A DNA stretch of 64,000 nt from Streptomyces xiaopingdaonensis (GTDB lineage Bacteria > Actinomycetota > Actinomycetes > Streptomycetales > Streptomycetaceae). Made by a program: the position numbers and the translations under genes. The notes below the pieces were generated by a model. That model was not told where the DNA came from and did no database searches. It worked only from the letters and a program-made list of their open reading frames with translations. The DNA lies in assembly GCF_000262345.1 (NCBI RefSeq), contig NZ_AJTQ01000125.1:22340-86339 (forward strand). The letters are read 5' to 3'. Below are positions 56,327 through 64,000 of the stretch, in pieces (within the stretch, counting starts at the first letter, position 1; the number at the start of each line of letters is the position of its first letter).

Positions 56327-57115
56327 ATGGACAGCAAGACGCAGCGCTCCCTCACACCCGGAGAGGCACGGCAGAAGATCCGGGACGGGCACACCGACAC
56401 CACGTCCGGTTGGTCCGACGGTTGGGCGCAGGCCAACCTGTTGGCCGTACCTCGTGAGCAGGCGTTCGATCTCATGCTCTTCTCGCAGCGCAACCCCAAG
56501 GCGTGTCCGCTGCTCGACGTGTTCGACCCTGGCGCCACACGGAGCAGCCGGTTCCAGGGCGACATCACCACGGACGTCCCCGCCTACCGCGTGTACGAGC
56601 ACGGGGAACTGGTCGAGGAGAGGACCGATGTCGCCGACCTCTGGCGCGACGACCTCGTTGCCTTCCTCTTCGGCTGCTCCTTCAGCTTCGAGCGGGCGCT
56701 GACGGAGGCCGGCATCGAAATGCGGCACACGCTGTCGGGGAGCACCGTTCCGATGTACCGGACGACGCTCCCCTGCGAGTCAGCGGGCGTGTTCTCCTCG
56801 TCGATGGTGGTCTCCATGCGGGGAGTTCCGCCCCACCGTGTTCCGGACGCCGTGCGGATCTGCGCGAGGTATCCGGCCGTGCACGGGGCCCCGGTGCACA
56901 TCGGAGACCCGAGCCTCATCGGCGTCACCGACCTGGAGAAGCCGGACTGGGGCGACTCACCGGTCATGCGGGACGGGGACGTGCCCGTTTTCTGGGCCTG
57001 CGGTGTGACACCGCAGGCCATGGTCATCGAATCCCGTCCGGAATTCGCCATCGCGCACGCGCCGGGCCGGATGGCCATCACTGATATCAACGAGTCCGAA
57101 TTGATCACACCGTAG
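56327..57115 (+). CDS. DUF1445 / D-glutamate-cyclase-like protein (YcsI)
   Basis: 262-residue putative hydro-lyase of the family that includes mitochondrial D-glutamate cyclase, which interconverts D-glutamate and 5-oxo-D-proline. Motifs: SDGWAQANLLAVPREQAFDL, ACPLLDVFDPG, FGCSFSFERALTEAGIEMRH, LPCESAGVFSSSMVVSMR and HAPGRMAITDI. AAGGAAGG precedes the ATG by about ten bases. A cyclase feeding an oxoprolinase fits the operon well, but the substrate is not shown by sequence. Confidence 0.85.
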   Translation: MDSKTQRSLTPGEARQKIRDGHTDTTSGWSDGWAQANLLAVPREQAFDLMLFSQRNPKACPLLDVFDPGATRSSRFQGDITTDVPAYRVYEHGELVEERTDVADLWRDDLVAFLFGCSFSFERALTEAGIEMRHTLSGSTVPMYRTTLPCESAGVFSSSMVVSMRGVPPHRVPDAVRICARYPAVHGAPVHIGDPSLIGVTDLEKPDWGDSPVMRDGDVPVFWACGVTPQAMVIESRPEFAIAHAPGRMAITDINESELITP

Positions 57116-57123
57116 GGGGCGGC

Positions 57124-57840
57124 ATGCACGGCGGGGTGGAGATCACCTCCCAAGGGGACGCTGCTGTCCGGGTGCGGTTCACCGAAGGCGATTCGGAGGA
57201 GCGATGGAACGGCGTACGGAGTCTGGTGGCCTCTCTGGAGGAGCTTCGGCTTCCTGCGATCAGCGGGGTAGCGGCCACCTACGACTCGGCGCTGGTCGAG
57301 TTCGACAGCCTGAGCATCGGGCTGGAAAACCTCGAATCGCTGCTGGAATTCGCAGTCACGCGAGAGGCCCGGACCGCGGTGACCGCTGACGGCGAGCCGC
57401 GGCGGTTCTCCGTCCCGGTCCGCTACGGAGGCGAACTGGGCCCCGATCTCGGTTTCGTGGCAAAGCACTTCGGGGAGAGCGAGGACGACCTCGTCGGACT
57501 GCACAGCGCGAACTGGTACCTCGTTCGCTGTTTCGGCGCGCCGGCGGCGTCGCCGATGATGGACGGGCTCCGTGACGGCGTATCCGTTCCGCGCCGCAGC
57601 GACCCACGAGTGCGGGTGCCCGAGGGCTCGGTCGCGGTGGCAGGCGTGCAATCGTTGATCTACTCCGTGAGCGCGCCCGCAGGATGGCAGTTGATCGGAC
57701 GCACTCCCGCCCTGCTCGTCTCCACCCGCAACGACCCGGTGTGCGCGTACCGTCCCGGCGACTTCGTGAGCTACTTCCCGATCAACGACGGCGAGTGGGC
57801 GAAGTACGCAGGGCTGACCATGGAGGACTTCCGTGTCTAG
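57124..57840 (+). CDS. pxpB: KipI-like protein, 5-oxoprolinase subunit B-like, divergent
   Basis: 238-residue protein of the KipI/allophanate-hydrolase subunit 1 family. RYGGELGPDLGFVAKHFGES, GLHSANWYLV and PAGWQLIGRTPALLV with YRPGDFVSYFPI match the family. The normally invariant loop around GFMPGFPYLGGL is replaced here by CFGAPAASPMMDGL, and CYGG reads RYGG, so the active-site pocket shared with PxpC may be altered. It overlaps pxpC by eight bases. Confidence 0.84.
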   Translation: MHGGVEITSQGDAAVRVRFTEGDSEERWNGVRSLVASLEELRLPAISGVAATYDSALVEFDSLSIGLENLESLLEFAVTREARTAVTADGEPRRFSVPVRYGGELGPDLGFVAKHFGESEDDLVGLHSANWYLVRCFGAPAASPMMDGLRDGVSVPRRSDPRVRVPEGSVAVAGVQSLIYSVSAPAGWQLIGRTPALLVSTRNDPVCAYRPGDFVSYFPINDGEWAKYAGLTMEDFRV

Positions 57841-58852
57841 AACGTCCGGCACGGCCACCGTCGTCGAGGGCACCTTCGCGGTCCTGCAGGACGCGGGCCG
57901 CCCGGCGGGAGCGTCCTGGGGCATCGCCGCCAACGGCGCGCTCGACCAGTTCGCCTACCACTACGGCAACGCCCTCGTCGGCAACCCGATGGGTCCGCCG
58001 TCGCTCGAGGCCACGATGACCGATCTGGTCGTCCGCTTCGACGAGGACTCCCTCGTGGCCGTTACCGGCGCGCACGCCGAGGTGACGGTCGGCGGCCTCT
58101 CCGCACGGACGAACCAGGCCGTCGTCGTGCCCGCAGGATGGGAACTCGCCGTACGGGACATCCGCGACGGCATGCGCAGCTACGTCAGCGTCTTCGGCGG
58201 ATTCCACGGCGCGGACGCCTTCCTCGGCAGTGTCTCCCCTGACCGGACCCTCGGGTTCGGCCTCGACCTCGTCCCCGGGACGACCCTCTCCTGCGGCGAC
58301 GGGGACCGCCTCGACCTCTCCGGCCGGCAGTACGCCTTTCCCGAGTGCGTCCCGCCGCGCAACCCGCTGCTCGCCGAAGGAGAGCTCGGCGTTCTACCGG
58401 GGGAGAGCCGTGACCTCTTCGAGAACCGGGCAGGCGAGTTGTTCGAGGGCGACTACGTCATGACCGACAAGACCGACGCGGTGGGAGCGCGCCTCGAAGG
58501 ACGCGTACCCCGCCGCCTCGACACGGGAGAGATCCTCTCGCGTGCACTGCCGATCGGGTCGATCGAGGTCTCCGGCGGCAAGGAACTACTCGTCCTCAAC
58601 CGAGGGCGGGGGCTGTCGGCCGGATACCCGGTGGTGGGGGTCATCTGCACGTCGTCGATGAACGCGCTCTCCCAGACCCGGCCGGGCGCCCCGGTGCGGT
58701 TCGTCCCGCTGACGATCGCCGACGCCCGCCGGCTGCGCGCCCGGGAGGCAGAGGCCGTCCAGTCGGTACGCGCACGTATGACCACGGTCATTGCTTCGCT
58801 GCGCGCCGCCACGTCGGAAGAGCGGCGGCCCCGCGGAGCGAACGCGAGGTGA
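57833..58852 (+). CDS. pxpC: KipA-like protein, 5-oxoprolinase subunit C-like
   Basis: 339-residue biotin-carboxylase-like family protein (allophanate hydrolase subunit 2/KipA). Well conserved: FAVLQDAGRPAGASWGIAAN, NGALDQFAYHYGNALVGNP, LVAVTGAHAEVTVGG, SYVSVFGGFHGADAFLGSVS and PVVGVICTSSMNALSQTRPG. GTG start within the pxpB end, so the two are translated in step and probably form the B-C hetero-complex. A polar Arg/Ala tail of about 35 residues follows the fold. Confidence 0.88.
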   Translation: MSRTSGTATVVEGTFAVLQDAGRPAGASWGIAANGALDQFAYHYGNALVGNPMGPPSLEATMTDLVVRFDEDSLVAVTGAHAEVTVGGLSARTNQAVVVPAGWELAVRDIRDGMRSYVSVFGGFHGADAFLGSVSPDRTLGFGLDLVPGTTLSCGDGDRLDLSGRQYAFPECVPPRNPLLAEGELGVLPGESRDLFENRAGELFEGDYVMTDKTDAVGARLEGRVPRRLDTGEILSRALPIGSIEVSGGKELLVLNRGRGLSAGYPVVGVICTSSMNALSQTRPGAPVRFVPLTIADARRLRAREAEAVQSVRARMTTVIASLRAATSEERRPRGANAR

Positions 58853-58859
58853 AGTGACG

Positions 58860-59297
58860 ATGGCACACCCCGAGTTGGAGGGGCTGCGGATTCCGTCCCC
58901 GCAGGGGCACTACCGGCCGGTCAGGCGCTGCGGGACGATCGTCGCGACCGCGGGGATGACTCCGCGTGCACAGGGCGAGATGCGGTCCCCAGGTGTCGTC
59001 GGCGCCGACGTCGCGCTGGACGACGCACGGGAGGCGGCCCGGATCGCGGTGCGCAACGCACTGCTGGCGCTCACGCTGGAGGACGAAACGCTCGCTCGCG
59101 TGCGGCTGCTCCGGATGACCGTGTACGTCGCCGCCGTCGCCGGGTTCCGCGACCACTCGCGCGTCGCCGACGCGGCGTCCGACGTGTTGGCGCGCGTGCT
59201 CGCCGAACGCGGGGCGTGCGCCCGCTCGGCGATCGGCGTGGCCTCGCTGCCGAGCGGGGCATGCGTCGAGATCGAACTCACGGCCGCACTGGAGTGA
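58860..59297 (+). CDS. Rid family (YjgF/UK114) protein
   Basis: 145-residue trimeric-type Rid protein, subgroup like YjgF/YER057c. AGMTPRAQGEMRSPGVVGAD, VALDDAREAARIAVRNALLA, the conserved Arg in CARSAIGVASLP and VEIELTAAL fit. Rid proteins hydrolyse reactive enamines and imines released by PLP enzymes. It is the last gene of the island, eight bases after pxpC, so it may clear an imine made by the aminotransferase or another step. The ATG at 58860 has GAGGTGAAG upstream. Confidence 0.88.
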   Translation: MAHPELEGLRIPSPQGHYRPVRRCGTIVATAGMTPRAQGEMRSPGVVGADVALDDAREAARIAVRNALLALTLEDETLARVRLLRMTVYVAAVAGFRDHSRVADAASDVLARVLAERGACARSAIGVASLPSGACVEIELTAALE

Positions 59298-59319
59298 CGC
59301 CGGCCGCGCGCACAGGGCC

Positions 59320-59356
59320 GACGGACGGCGGGGGCCGCGACCCCCCGCCCTCCGTC
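59320..59356. terminator. Terminator between the Rid gene and the MFS gene
   Basis: Stem GACGGA(C)GGCGGGG with CCCCCGCC(C)TCCGTC around a GC-rich loop, one mismatch. It overlaps the stop codon of the convergent MFS gene and marks the right border of the island. Confidence 0.55.
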
Positions 59357-61094
59357 AGCGCCCGGACCCCGCGGGCTCCGGCACGCGCTCGGCGTCGTCC
59401 CCCGACGCCTCGGGCGCGGGGGAGTCCGGCTCGGCGGCGGGCCCGGTGTACCGGCCGATCTTCGCCTTGCCCGGCATCCCGACGGCCGTGATCAGTGCGG
59501 CGAGGATGCTGATGCCCGCGGCGACGAGGAGCGCGGTGGTGAGTCCGTCCATCCACGCCTGCTGGGCCTCGGTGAGGAACCGCTCGGCCGCACGGGGCCC
59601 CGCCGTCTCCCGGAGCGCGGGGAAGACGCCGTGGAGCGCACCCGCGAGGCTGCTCTCCGCGACCTCCTTCAGCCTGTCCGGCAACCCGACGACGGCCCCC
59701 GCGATCCCGGCCGCGTAGCCGGAGCTGAGGAGCGAGCCGAGGACGCCGATGCCGATCGTTCCGCCGAGCTCGCGCGAGGTGTCGTTCATCGCGGAGCCCA
59801 TGCCGGAGCGGTTCCGGGGGACGCTCGACATCAGCAGATCGGTGGCGGGCGGCATCATCAGGCCCATGCCGAGGGCTATGACGACCATGGGCAGCAGTAC
59901 GGACCAGTAGCCGACGTGCGCGTCCCACTGGGTGCTGAGGAGGAACCCGACGCTCATGACGCCGAGGCCGGTCGTCATGGTCCAGCGAGGACCCCACCTG
60001 CGCACCAGCGTCGGCACCAGCGGCGCGAGGAGCATCATCGGGACCATCATCGGCAGCGTGAGCAGCGCCGACTTCAACTCCCCGTAGCCGAGTATCAGTT
60101 GGAAGAGCTGTGCGAGCGCGAACATCGAGCCGATCAGCGCGAAGAACGCGATGGTGCAGGCGACGGTGGAGATGCTGAAGACCGGGTTCCGGAAGAGCTT
60201 CAGGTCGAGCATCGGGTGCCTGACCCGGAGCTGCCACCGGACGAAGAGGCCGAGTCCGACGACGGCGACGCCGATGGCGGCGAGGATCCACTCGTCGGTC
60301 CAGCCCTCCGAGGGGCCCTCGATGATCGCGTAGACGAGGCCCAGGATGCCGATCGTCGAGAAGAGGCCGCCCCACCAGTCGATCGGAGTGCGCTTCTCGT
60401 CCCTCGACTCGGGCGCGAGGAGCTGGTTGGCGAGCAGGGAGGCGGCGCTGAGCACCGCGCTGACGAGGAAGACCGACCGCCAGTCGAACTGCTCCAGCAG
60501 CACGCCGCTGAAGACGCTGCCGAGTCCCGCGCCGCCGCCCGCGACACCGGTCCAGATCGCGATGGCCCGTGCCCGCTCGCCGCGCGGGAAGACGTTGTTG
60601 ATCAGGGAGAGCGTCGTCGGCATCACCAGTGCGGCGCCGATGCCCATCAGGCCGCGCATCGCGATGAGTTCGGCACCCGAGTCGGCCACTCCCGCGGCGT
60701 AGACGTTGACGAGGGTGAAGACCGCCAGGCCGGCCTGCATCACGCCCTTGCGTCCGTAGCGGTCGCCCACCGCGCCGCACGTGAAGAGGAGCGCGGCGAA
60801 GACGAGTGAGTACAGGTCGAGGACCCAGGTCTGCTGGAGCGTGTTGAGTCCGAGGTCGGCGCTCATGCCGGGCAGCGCGAGCGTGAGGCTGCCGTTGGCG
60901 AGCATCACCGTGAGGAGGCTGACGCAGAGCGCCCCGAGGATCTTCCAACGCCGTGCGTAGACGCGGGGGTCGATGCCGTCGAGGTCGGGGGCGGTCTTCT
61001 CGTTCACCTTCTTCTCCGTGGCGTGGTGGGTGGTGCGGTCGCTGCCCGCGGCTCTGGCGGCGCGTTCGGTGGCGGGCGTGCGGGGGTCGGTCAT
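59355..61094 (-). CDS. MFS drug/proton antiporter, 14-helix (DHA2) type
   Basis: 579-residue exporter. The first helix region has WKILGALCVSLLTVMLANGS, motif A is GAVGDRYGRKGVMQAG, and motif C-like GVAGGGAGLGSVFSGVLLEQ is followed by DWRSVFLVSAVLSAAS. Fourteen hydrophobic segments fit DHA2 (EmrB/QacA-like). AGGAG stands four bases before the ATG. It is downstream of and co-directional with a TetR gene, so it is probably an efflux pump released when that repressor binds the drug. Confidence 0.92.
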   Translation of the reverse strand: MTDPRTPATERAARAAGSDRTTHHATEKKVNEKTAPDLDGIDPRVYARRWKILGALCVSLLTVMLANGSLTLALPGMSADLGLNTLQQTWVLDLYSLVFAALLFTCGAVGDRYGRKGVMQAGLAVFTLVNVYAAGVADSGAELIAMRGLMGIGAALVMPTTLSLINNVFPRGERARAIAIWTGVAGGGAGLGSVFSGVLLEQFDWRSVFLVSAVLSAASLLANQLLAPESRDEKRTPIDWWGGLFSTIGILGLVYAIIEGPSEGWTDEWILAAIGVAVVGLGLFVRWQLRVRHPMLDLKLFRNPVFSISTVACTIAFFALIGSMFALAQLFQLILGYGELKSALLTLPMMVPMMLLAPLVPTLVRRWGPRWTMTTGLGVMSVGFLLSTQWDAHVGYWSVLLPMVVIALGMGLMMPPATDLLMSSVPRNRSGMGSAMNDTSRELGGTIGIGVLGSLLSSGYAAGIAGAVVGLPDRLKEVAESSLAGALHGVFPALRETAGPRAAERFLTEAQQAWMDGLTTALLVAAGISILAALITAVGMPGKAKIGRYTGPAAEPDSPAPEASGDDAERVPEPAGSGR

Positions 61095-61199
61095 CGTGCT
61101 CCTGGCGGTGGGCCGCCCTCGGGGCGGCGCGAGTCGGGGTGCGGGGTGTCCCGCGGGTGGTGCCCGGCGACCCGGCGGGTGGTGCCGGTGGGCGCCGGG

Positions 61200-61799
61200 C
61201 TAGGAGAGGAGGCCGCGGAGAGCCGAGACCGCCTCGTCGACGAGGGCGGCGAGGCGGCCCTCGGCGGGTTCCTCCTCGGCGAGCCACCTTTCGGTGGCGA
61301 CCCGTAGCAGTGCGGTCGAGAGCGCCGCCGCCACCTGGGCGTCGACCGGGCTGCCCGTCCGCGCGCCGCGGTCCGCGACGGCTGCGACGAGCGATTCCTC
61401 GAAGGCGACGAACCGCCTGTGCATCGGTGCCGCCAGCTCCGGGTGGGCCGAGAGCAGCCGGTGGGTGTCGTGGATGTGGGTGCGCTGGTGTTCGGCGCCG
61501 CGTGCGTGTCCGACGAGGAGTCGCCGCAGTGCGTCCGACCAGGAGGGGTCGGGGTCGGCGGCGAACCGCTCCAACTCCTCCGTGCTCGGCGCCGGCGGCC
61601 CCGTCAGGAGCGCGTCCTCCTTCGCCGCGAAGTAGTTGAAGAAGGTTCGGCGGGAGACCCCGGCCGCCGTGGCGATCTCGTCGACCGTCACCGCGGAAGG
61701 GCCGCGTTCCAGGGCGAGTTCGAGCGCGGTGCGGGAGATCAGTCCGTGGGTCTGCTGACGGCGTGCGGCGCGCAGGTCGCTCCGCTCGTTCTCCGTCAC
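61200..61799 (-). CDS. TetR family regulator of the MFS pump
   Basis: 199-residue regulator. Helix-turn-helix at about residues 18-60 (VTVDEIATAAGVSRRTFFNY, FAAKEDALL). The C-terminal region contains HTHIHDTHRLLSAHPELAAP-like helices typical of repressors of multidrug pumps. GTG start with GAGG nearby. Two palindromes 29-61 bases upstream probably bind it, giving self-repression and control of the downstream pump. Confidence 0.9.
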   Translation of the reverse strand: MTENERSDLRAARRQQTHGLISRTALELALERGPSAVTVDEIATAAGVSRRTFFNYFAAKEDALLTGPPAPSTEELERFAADPDPSWSDALRRLLVGHARGAEHQRTHIHDTHRLLSAHPELAAPMHRRFVAFEESLVAAVADRGARTGSPVDAQVAAALSTALLRVATERWLAEEEPAEGRLAALVDEAVSALRGLLS

Positions 61800-61827
61800 A
61801 GCCTCGTCCGTTCTCGTCCAGGGGTTC

Positions 61828-61860
61828 CGTGCACCCGATGCACGCTCTGCACCGAGTGCA
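61828..61860. promoter_or_regulatory. Twin palindromes before the TetR gene
   Basis: CGTGCA-CCCGA-TGCACG (61828-61844) and TGCAC-CGA-GTGCA (61848-61860) are both perfect inverted repeats sharing the TGCAC half-site, 18 bases apart. They sit between the TetR start and the GH16 promoter. Confidence 0.6.
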
Positions 61861-61965
61861 ACGGTAACAGGGTCATGTGTGCGAAAACCGGGCGCGTGAG
61901 GTGGGCTCCGTCACGTCGCGGTGCGCTTCCGCCGCGGGTTTGAAGTGCCAGTTCCCGTGCGGGTG

Positions 61966-61994
61966 TTGACATGTATGCGACGTCGCTCTGTGAT
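61966..61994 (+). promoter_or_regulatory. Probable GH16 promoter
   Basis: TTGACA, 17 bases, TGTGAT: a good vegetative-type promoter. The leader to the gene at 62120 would be about 120 bases. Confidence 0.45.
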
Positions 61995-62119
61995 GGTTGC
62001 GCGGACGGCGGCTGTCGAGCAGGCCGGTTCCCGGTCCGCGGCAAGGCCCGTGTCCTGGGTGCGTGGCCGTCCTCGGGGCCGCCTCGGCGGCCCTTCCCCC
62101 ACAGGAAGGCACCCGCTCC

Positions 62120-62980
62120 ATGCGTAAGAAGCGCTCCCTCCTCGCAGGGCTCGCCGCGACGGCGGCCCTCGCCACCGTCCCCTGGCTCACCGCCCCCGCC
62201 GACGCCGGCGCAGCGCAGGACCGTACGGACGGCAAGGCCGCCGCCGTTGCCGAATTCGGCGACGAGTTCGACGGAGCGGCGGGCGACCCCGTCGACTCCT
62301 CCAAGTGGCGGCTGGACCCCGGCGACAACGAGAGCAACCACGAGCTCCAGTACTACACGGACGGCACGTCCAACGCCCAGCTCGACGGCGAGGGGCACCT
62401 CGTCGTCACGGCGAAGCGGGAGGCCAACGGCGAGCAGTGCTGGTACGGGCCGTGCGAGTACACCTCGGCCCGGATGAACACCGCGCAGACCTTCACCACG
62501 ACGTACGGGCACGCCGAGATCAGCGCCAAGATCACCCGAGGCCAGGGGATGTGGCCGGCCTTCTGGATGCTGGGAACGGACATCGGCGACGTCGGCTGGC
62601 CCGCCTGCGGCGAGATCGACGTCATGGAGAACGTCGGCAACGAGCCCGACACCGTCCACGGCACCGTCCACGGGCCCGGCTACTCGGGAGGCGAGGGGGT
62701 CGGCGCCAGCTACCGGCTCCCCGACGGAGGCGACTTCGCCGACGACTTCCACACGTACGCGGTCGACTGGTCGCCGAACAAGATCACCTGGTCCGTCGAC
62801 GGTGCGGAGTACCAGACGCTCACACCGGAGGACGTCGGCGGTGAGTGGGTCTTCGACCACGACTTCTACCTGATCCTCAACGTCGCCGTCGGGGGCGACT
62901 GGCCCGGCTCCCCTGACGAGGGCACCGAGTTCCCGCAGGAGATGGTCGTCGACCACGTGCGCGTCACCGGCGGAGAGTGA
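62120..62980 (+). CDS. Secreted GH16 beta-glucanase
   Basis: 286-residue glycoside hydrolase family 16 enzyme, laminarinase-like, cutting beta-1,3- or mixed-link glucans outside the cell. The signal peptide (RKKRSLLAGLAATAALATVP) ends near ADAGAA. The jelly-roll domain follows with KWRLDPGDNESNHELQYYTD, WPAFWMLGTDI, the catalytic box GEIDVMENVGNEP (E-x-D-x-x-E), HTYAVDWSPNKITWSVDG and LILNVAVGGDWPG. No extra binding domain. GGAAGG precedes the ATG by about ten bases. Confidence 0.95.
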   Translation: MRKKRSLLAGLAATAALATVPWLTAPADAGAAQDRTDGKAAAVAEFGDEFDGAAGDPVDSSKWRLDPGDNESNHELQYYTDGTSNAQLDGEGHLVVTAKREANGEQCWYGPCEYTSARMNTAQTFTTTYGHAEISAKITRGQGMWPAFWMLGTDIGDVGWPACGEIDVMENVGNEPDTVHGTVHGPGYSGGEGVGASYRLPDGGDFADDFHTYAVDWSPNKITWSVDGAEYQTLTPEDVGGEWVFDHDFYLILNVAVGGDWPGSPDEGTEFPQEMVVDHVRVTGGE

Positions 62981-62986
62981 TCCCAG

Positions 62987-63011
62987 GGCGCCCGGCACCG
63001 TGCCGGGCGCC
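62987..63011 (+). terminator. GH16 terminator
   Basis: Eleven-base perfect stem GGCGCCCGGCA/TGCCGGGCGCC with a three-base loop, six bases after the stop codon. Confidence 0.75.
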
Positions 63012-63401
63012 TCTCCGGGGCGCCGGGTGCGGCACGCTTCCTCGTGCTGCTGCCCGGGTGCCTGGGCTGATCCACGAGCCGCCCGCTGTCGGCGGGCGGG
63101 GCCGGCGTCCGTGGACACCGGCCCGGCGGACAGAGGAAGTGCAGGACCGTTTCGCAGCGGCGGCCGAACTCCGCACTTCTCGGCGTCGATGCGCGGCAGG
63201 GCGGCGTGGCCGTCCGCACCGGCGCCGTCCGGTAGCTGCTCGCCGTGGTACCGGTCGGCCGCCTGCCGGCTCCGGGAGGGGGCTCCCGGTGTCCGGAGGT
63301 TCTGTCAGTGGTCGTTCGTAGACTCGCGTGCGGATGGGCATCGAGCGCGGTGCCCGTCCGCAGGCAGGCGTGTACGGCGAGCAACGGCGGGAGGTGGCGG
63401 T
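63012..63401. other. Intergenic region without a gene
   Basis: 390 bases between the GH16 terminator and the helicase gene. I see no protein-like frame, no convincing promoter and no hairpin comparable to the neighbouring terminators. The last part should contain the helicase promoter. Confidence 0.4.
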
Positions 63402-64000
63402 ATGGGCGTGCCCGAGGGCGTCGCCGCGGAGCTGGTCCGGTGCGCCGTCGTCTTCCTGCCCGAAGAGGTGCCGCGGCAGGGGCGGTTGGCGTTCTGGCGG
63501 CCGGGGGGCGAGGAGGTTCCGCGCGGTGCGGGCGAGGTCGCCGAGATCGGCGTCGCGGTTGCGTACGGCAGCGGGGTGCGGGTGCGGGAGGTCCCCGCGG
63601 TGCTGCTGCCGGTCTCCGAGGCACTGCCCGTGCTGACGCGTGCGCGTGGCGCGCCCCGCGCGCATCCGGCCGCGGCCTGCTGGGGCGCCGCCGCGCTGCA
63701 CGCCCTCCAACTCGCCGCACGCGGAAGGCTCGCCCCCGGCCTCACCCCTCGGGCTCTCGACGCCTGGCACGCCAGGCCGTTCCCCGGCGCCGAGGGCGAG
63801 CAACTGCGCCGCACGGCCGCCGCCATGCCCGCCGAGGGCCACGCGGTCCCCGAGCCCGGCAGCGTCCCGCCGCGCCTTCCCGCCCCGGAGGAGCTGCTCC
63901 GCGCCTTCCTCGACGCGGTAGCCGACACCCTCCCGCGCACTCCGGCGGCGCCGCTCGCCGCCGGGCTGCCGTTCGCGGCGGCCGAACCGCAGCGGCTGCC
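63402..64000 (+). CDS. SNF2-family helicase, N-terminal part (runs off the window)
   Basis: The first 199 residues are visible, with no stop before the window end. GGAGG lies about six bases before the ATG. The sequence (CAVVFLPEEVPRQGRLAFW, HPAAACWGAAALHALQLAAR, GLTPRALDAWHARPF, AFLDAVADTLPRTPAAPLAA) matches, from memory, the accessory N-terminus of large actinobacterial SNF2/DEAD-box helicases of about 950 residues. The ATPase motifs would lie beyond the window, so the call rests on the N-terminus alone. Confidence 0.72.
   Translation, partial: MGVPEGVAAELVRCAVVFLPEEVPRQGRLAFWRPGGEEVPRGAGEVAEIGVAVAYGSGVRVREVPAVLLPVSEALPVLTRARGAPRAHPAAACWGAAALHALQLAARGRLAPGLTPRALDAWHARPFPGAEGEQLRRTAAAMPAEGHAVPEPGSVPPRLPAPEELLRAFLDAVADTLPRTPAAPLAAGLPFAAAEPQRL

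Overview
The window looks like chromosome from a Streptomyces or a close relative. GC content is very high with a strong third-position GC bias. Many starts are GTG, the genes are dense, and the core neighbours are familiar from Streptomyces: gltBD, chorismate mutase, pyk, an ANTAR response regulator (PdtaR), a liv transporter, polA, rpsA, a PAC2 protein and coaE. I see no IS element, prophage, CRISPR array or rRNA. The only RNA gene found is one tRNA.

Layout. 1-3690: distal part of an Mrp/Mnh Na+/H+ antiporter operon (C tail, D, E, F, G) with overlapping genes. 3694-5450: a YoaK-like membrane protein diverging from a VIT-family transporter. 5804-11858: glutamate synthase gltB-gltD behind a possible GlnR half-box pair. 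11956-16627: a Tat-exported M20 amidohydrolase, an HhH-GPD protein, a PPOX oxidoreductase, a zinc metallopeptidase and chorismate mutase. 16753-18281: a TetR regulator and a short-chain dehydrogenase diverging across two TTGACA/TGTCAA operators. 18356-19792: pyruvate kinase.

19929-26963 is an accessory block between pyk and the tRNA. It holds an iron-boxed PLP decarboxylase, translationally coupled to a hydroxamate-type N-monooxygenase with an unusual proline-rich N-terminal region of about 490 residues, and then pepN. No siderophore synthetase or acyltransferase is present. 27059-33841 holds a tRNA-Leu(CAA) with a short variable loop, pdtaR, and the five-gene branched-chain amino-acid ABC operon livK-H-M-G-F. 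33842-35735 is mostly non-coding with strong RNA hairpins and one small gene. 35736-51975 is mostly core: thioesterase, FdhF-like molybdoenzyme, polA, a lytic transglycosylase, a methyltransferase, rpsA, a secreted beta-helix protein, PAC2, coaE, a TPR protein, a small protein with a possible amyloid-signalling C-terminus, and a dihydrolipoamide dehydrogenase-like flavoprotein.

52063-59297 is a catabolic island. A PLP aminotransferase diverges from a GntR regulator, which is followed by pxpA, an Nramp-like transporter, a DUF1445/D-glutamate-cyclase-like protein, pxpB, pxpC and a Rid protein. Two near-identical 19-bp operators suggest that the GntR protein controls both itself and the operon. 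The core order matches Bacillus subtilis ycsF-ycsG-ycsI-kipI-kipA, but the A and B subunits are divergent at signature motifs, so the substrate may be a relative of 5-oxoproline. 59355-64000: a TetR-MFS efflux pair, a secreted GH16 glucanase, and the start of a large SNF2-type helicase cut by the window end.
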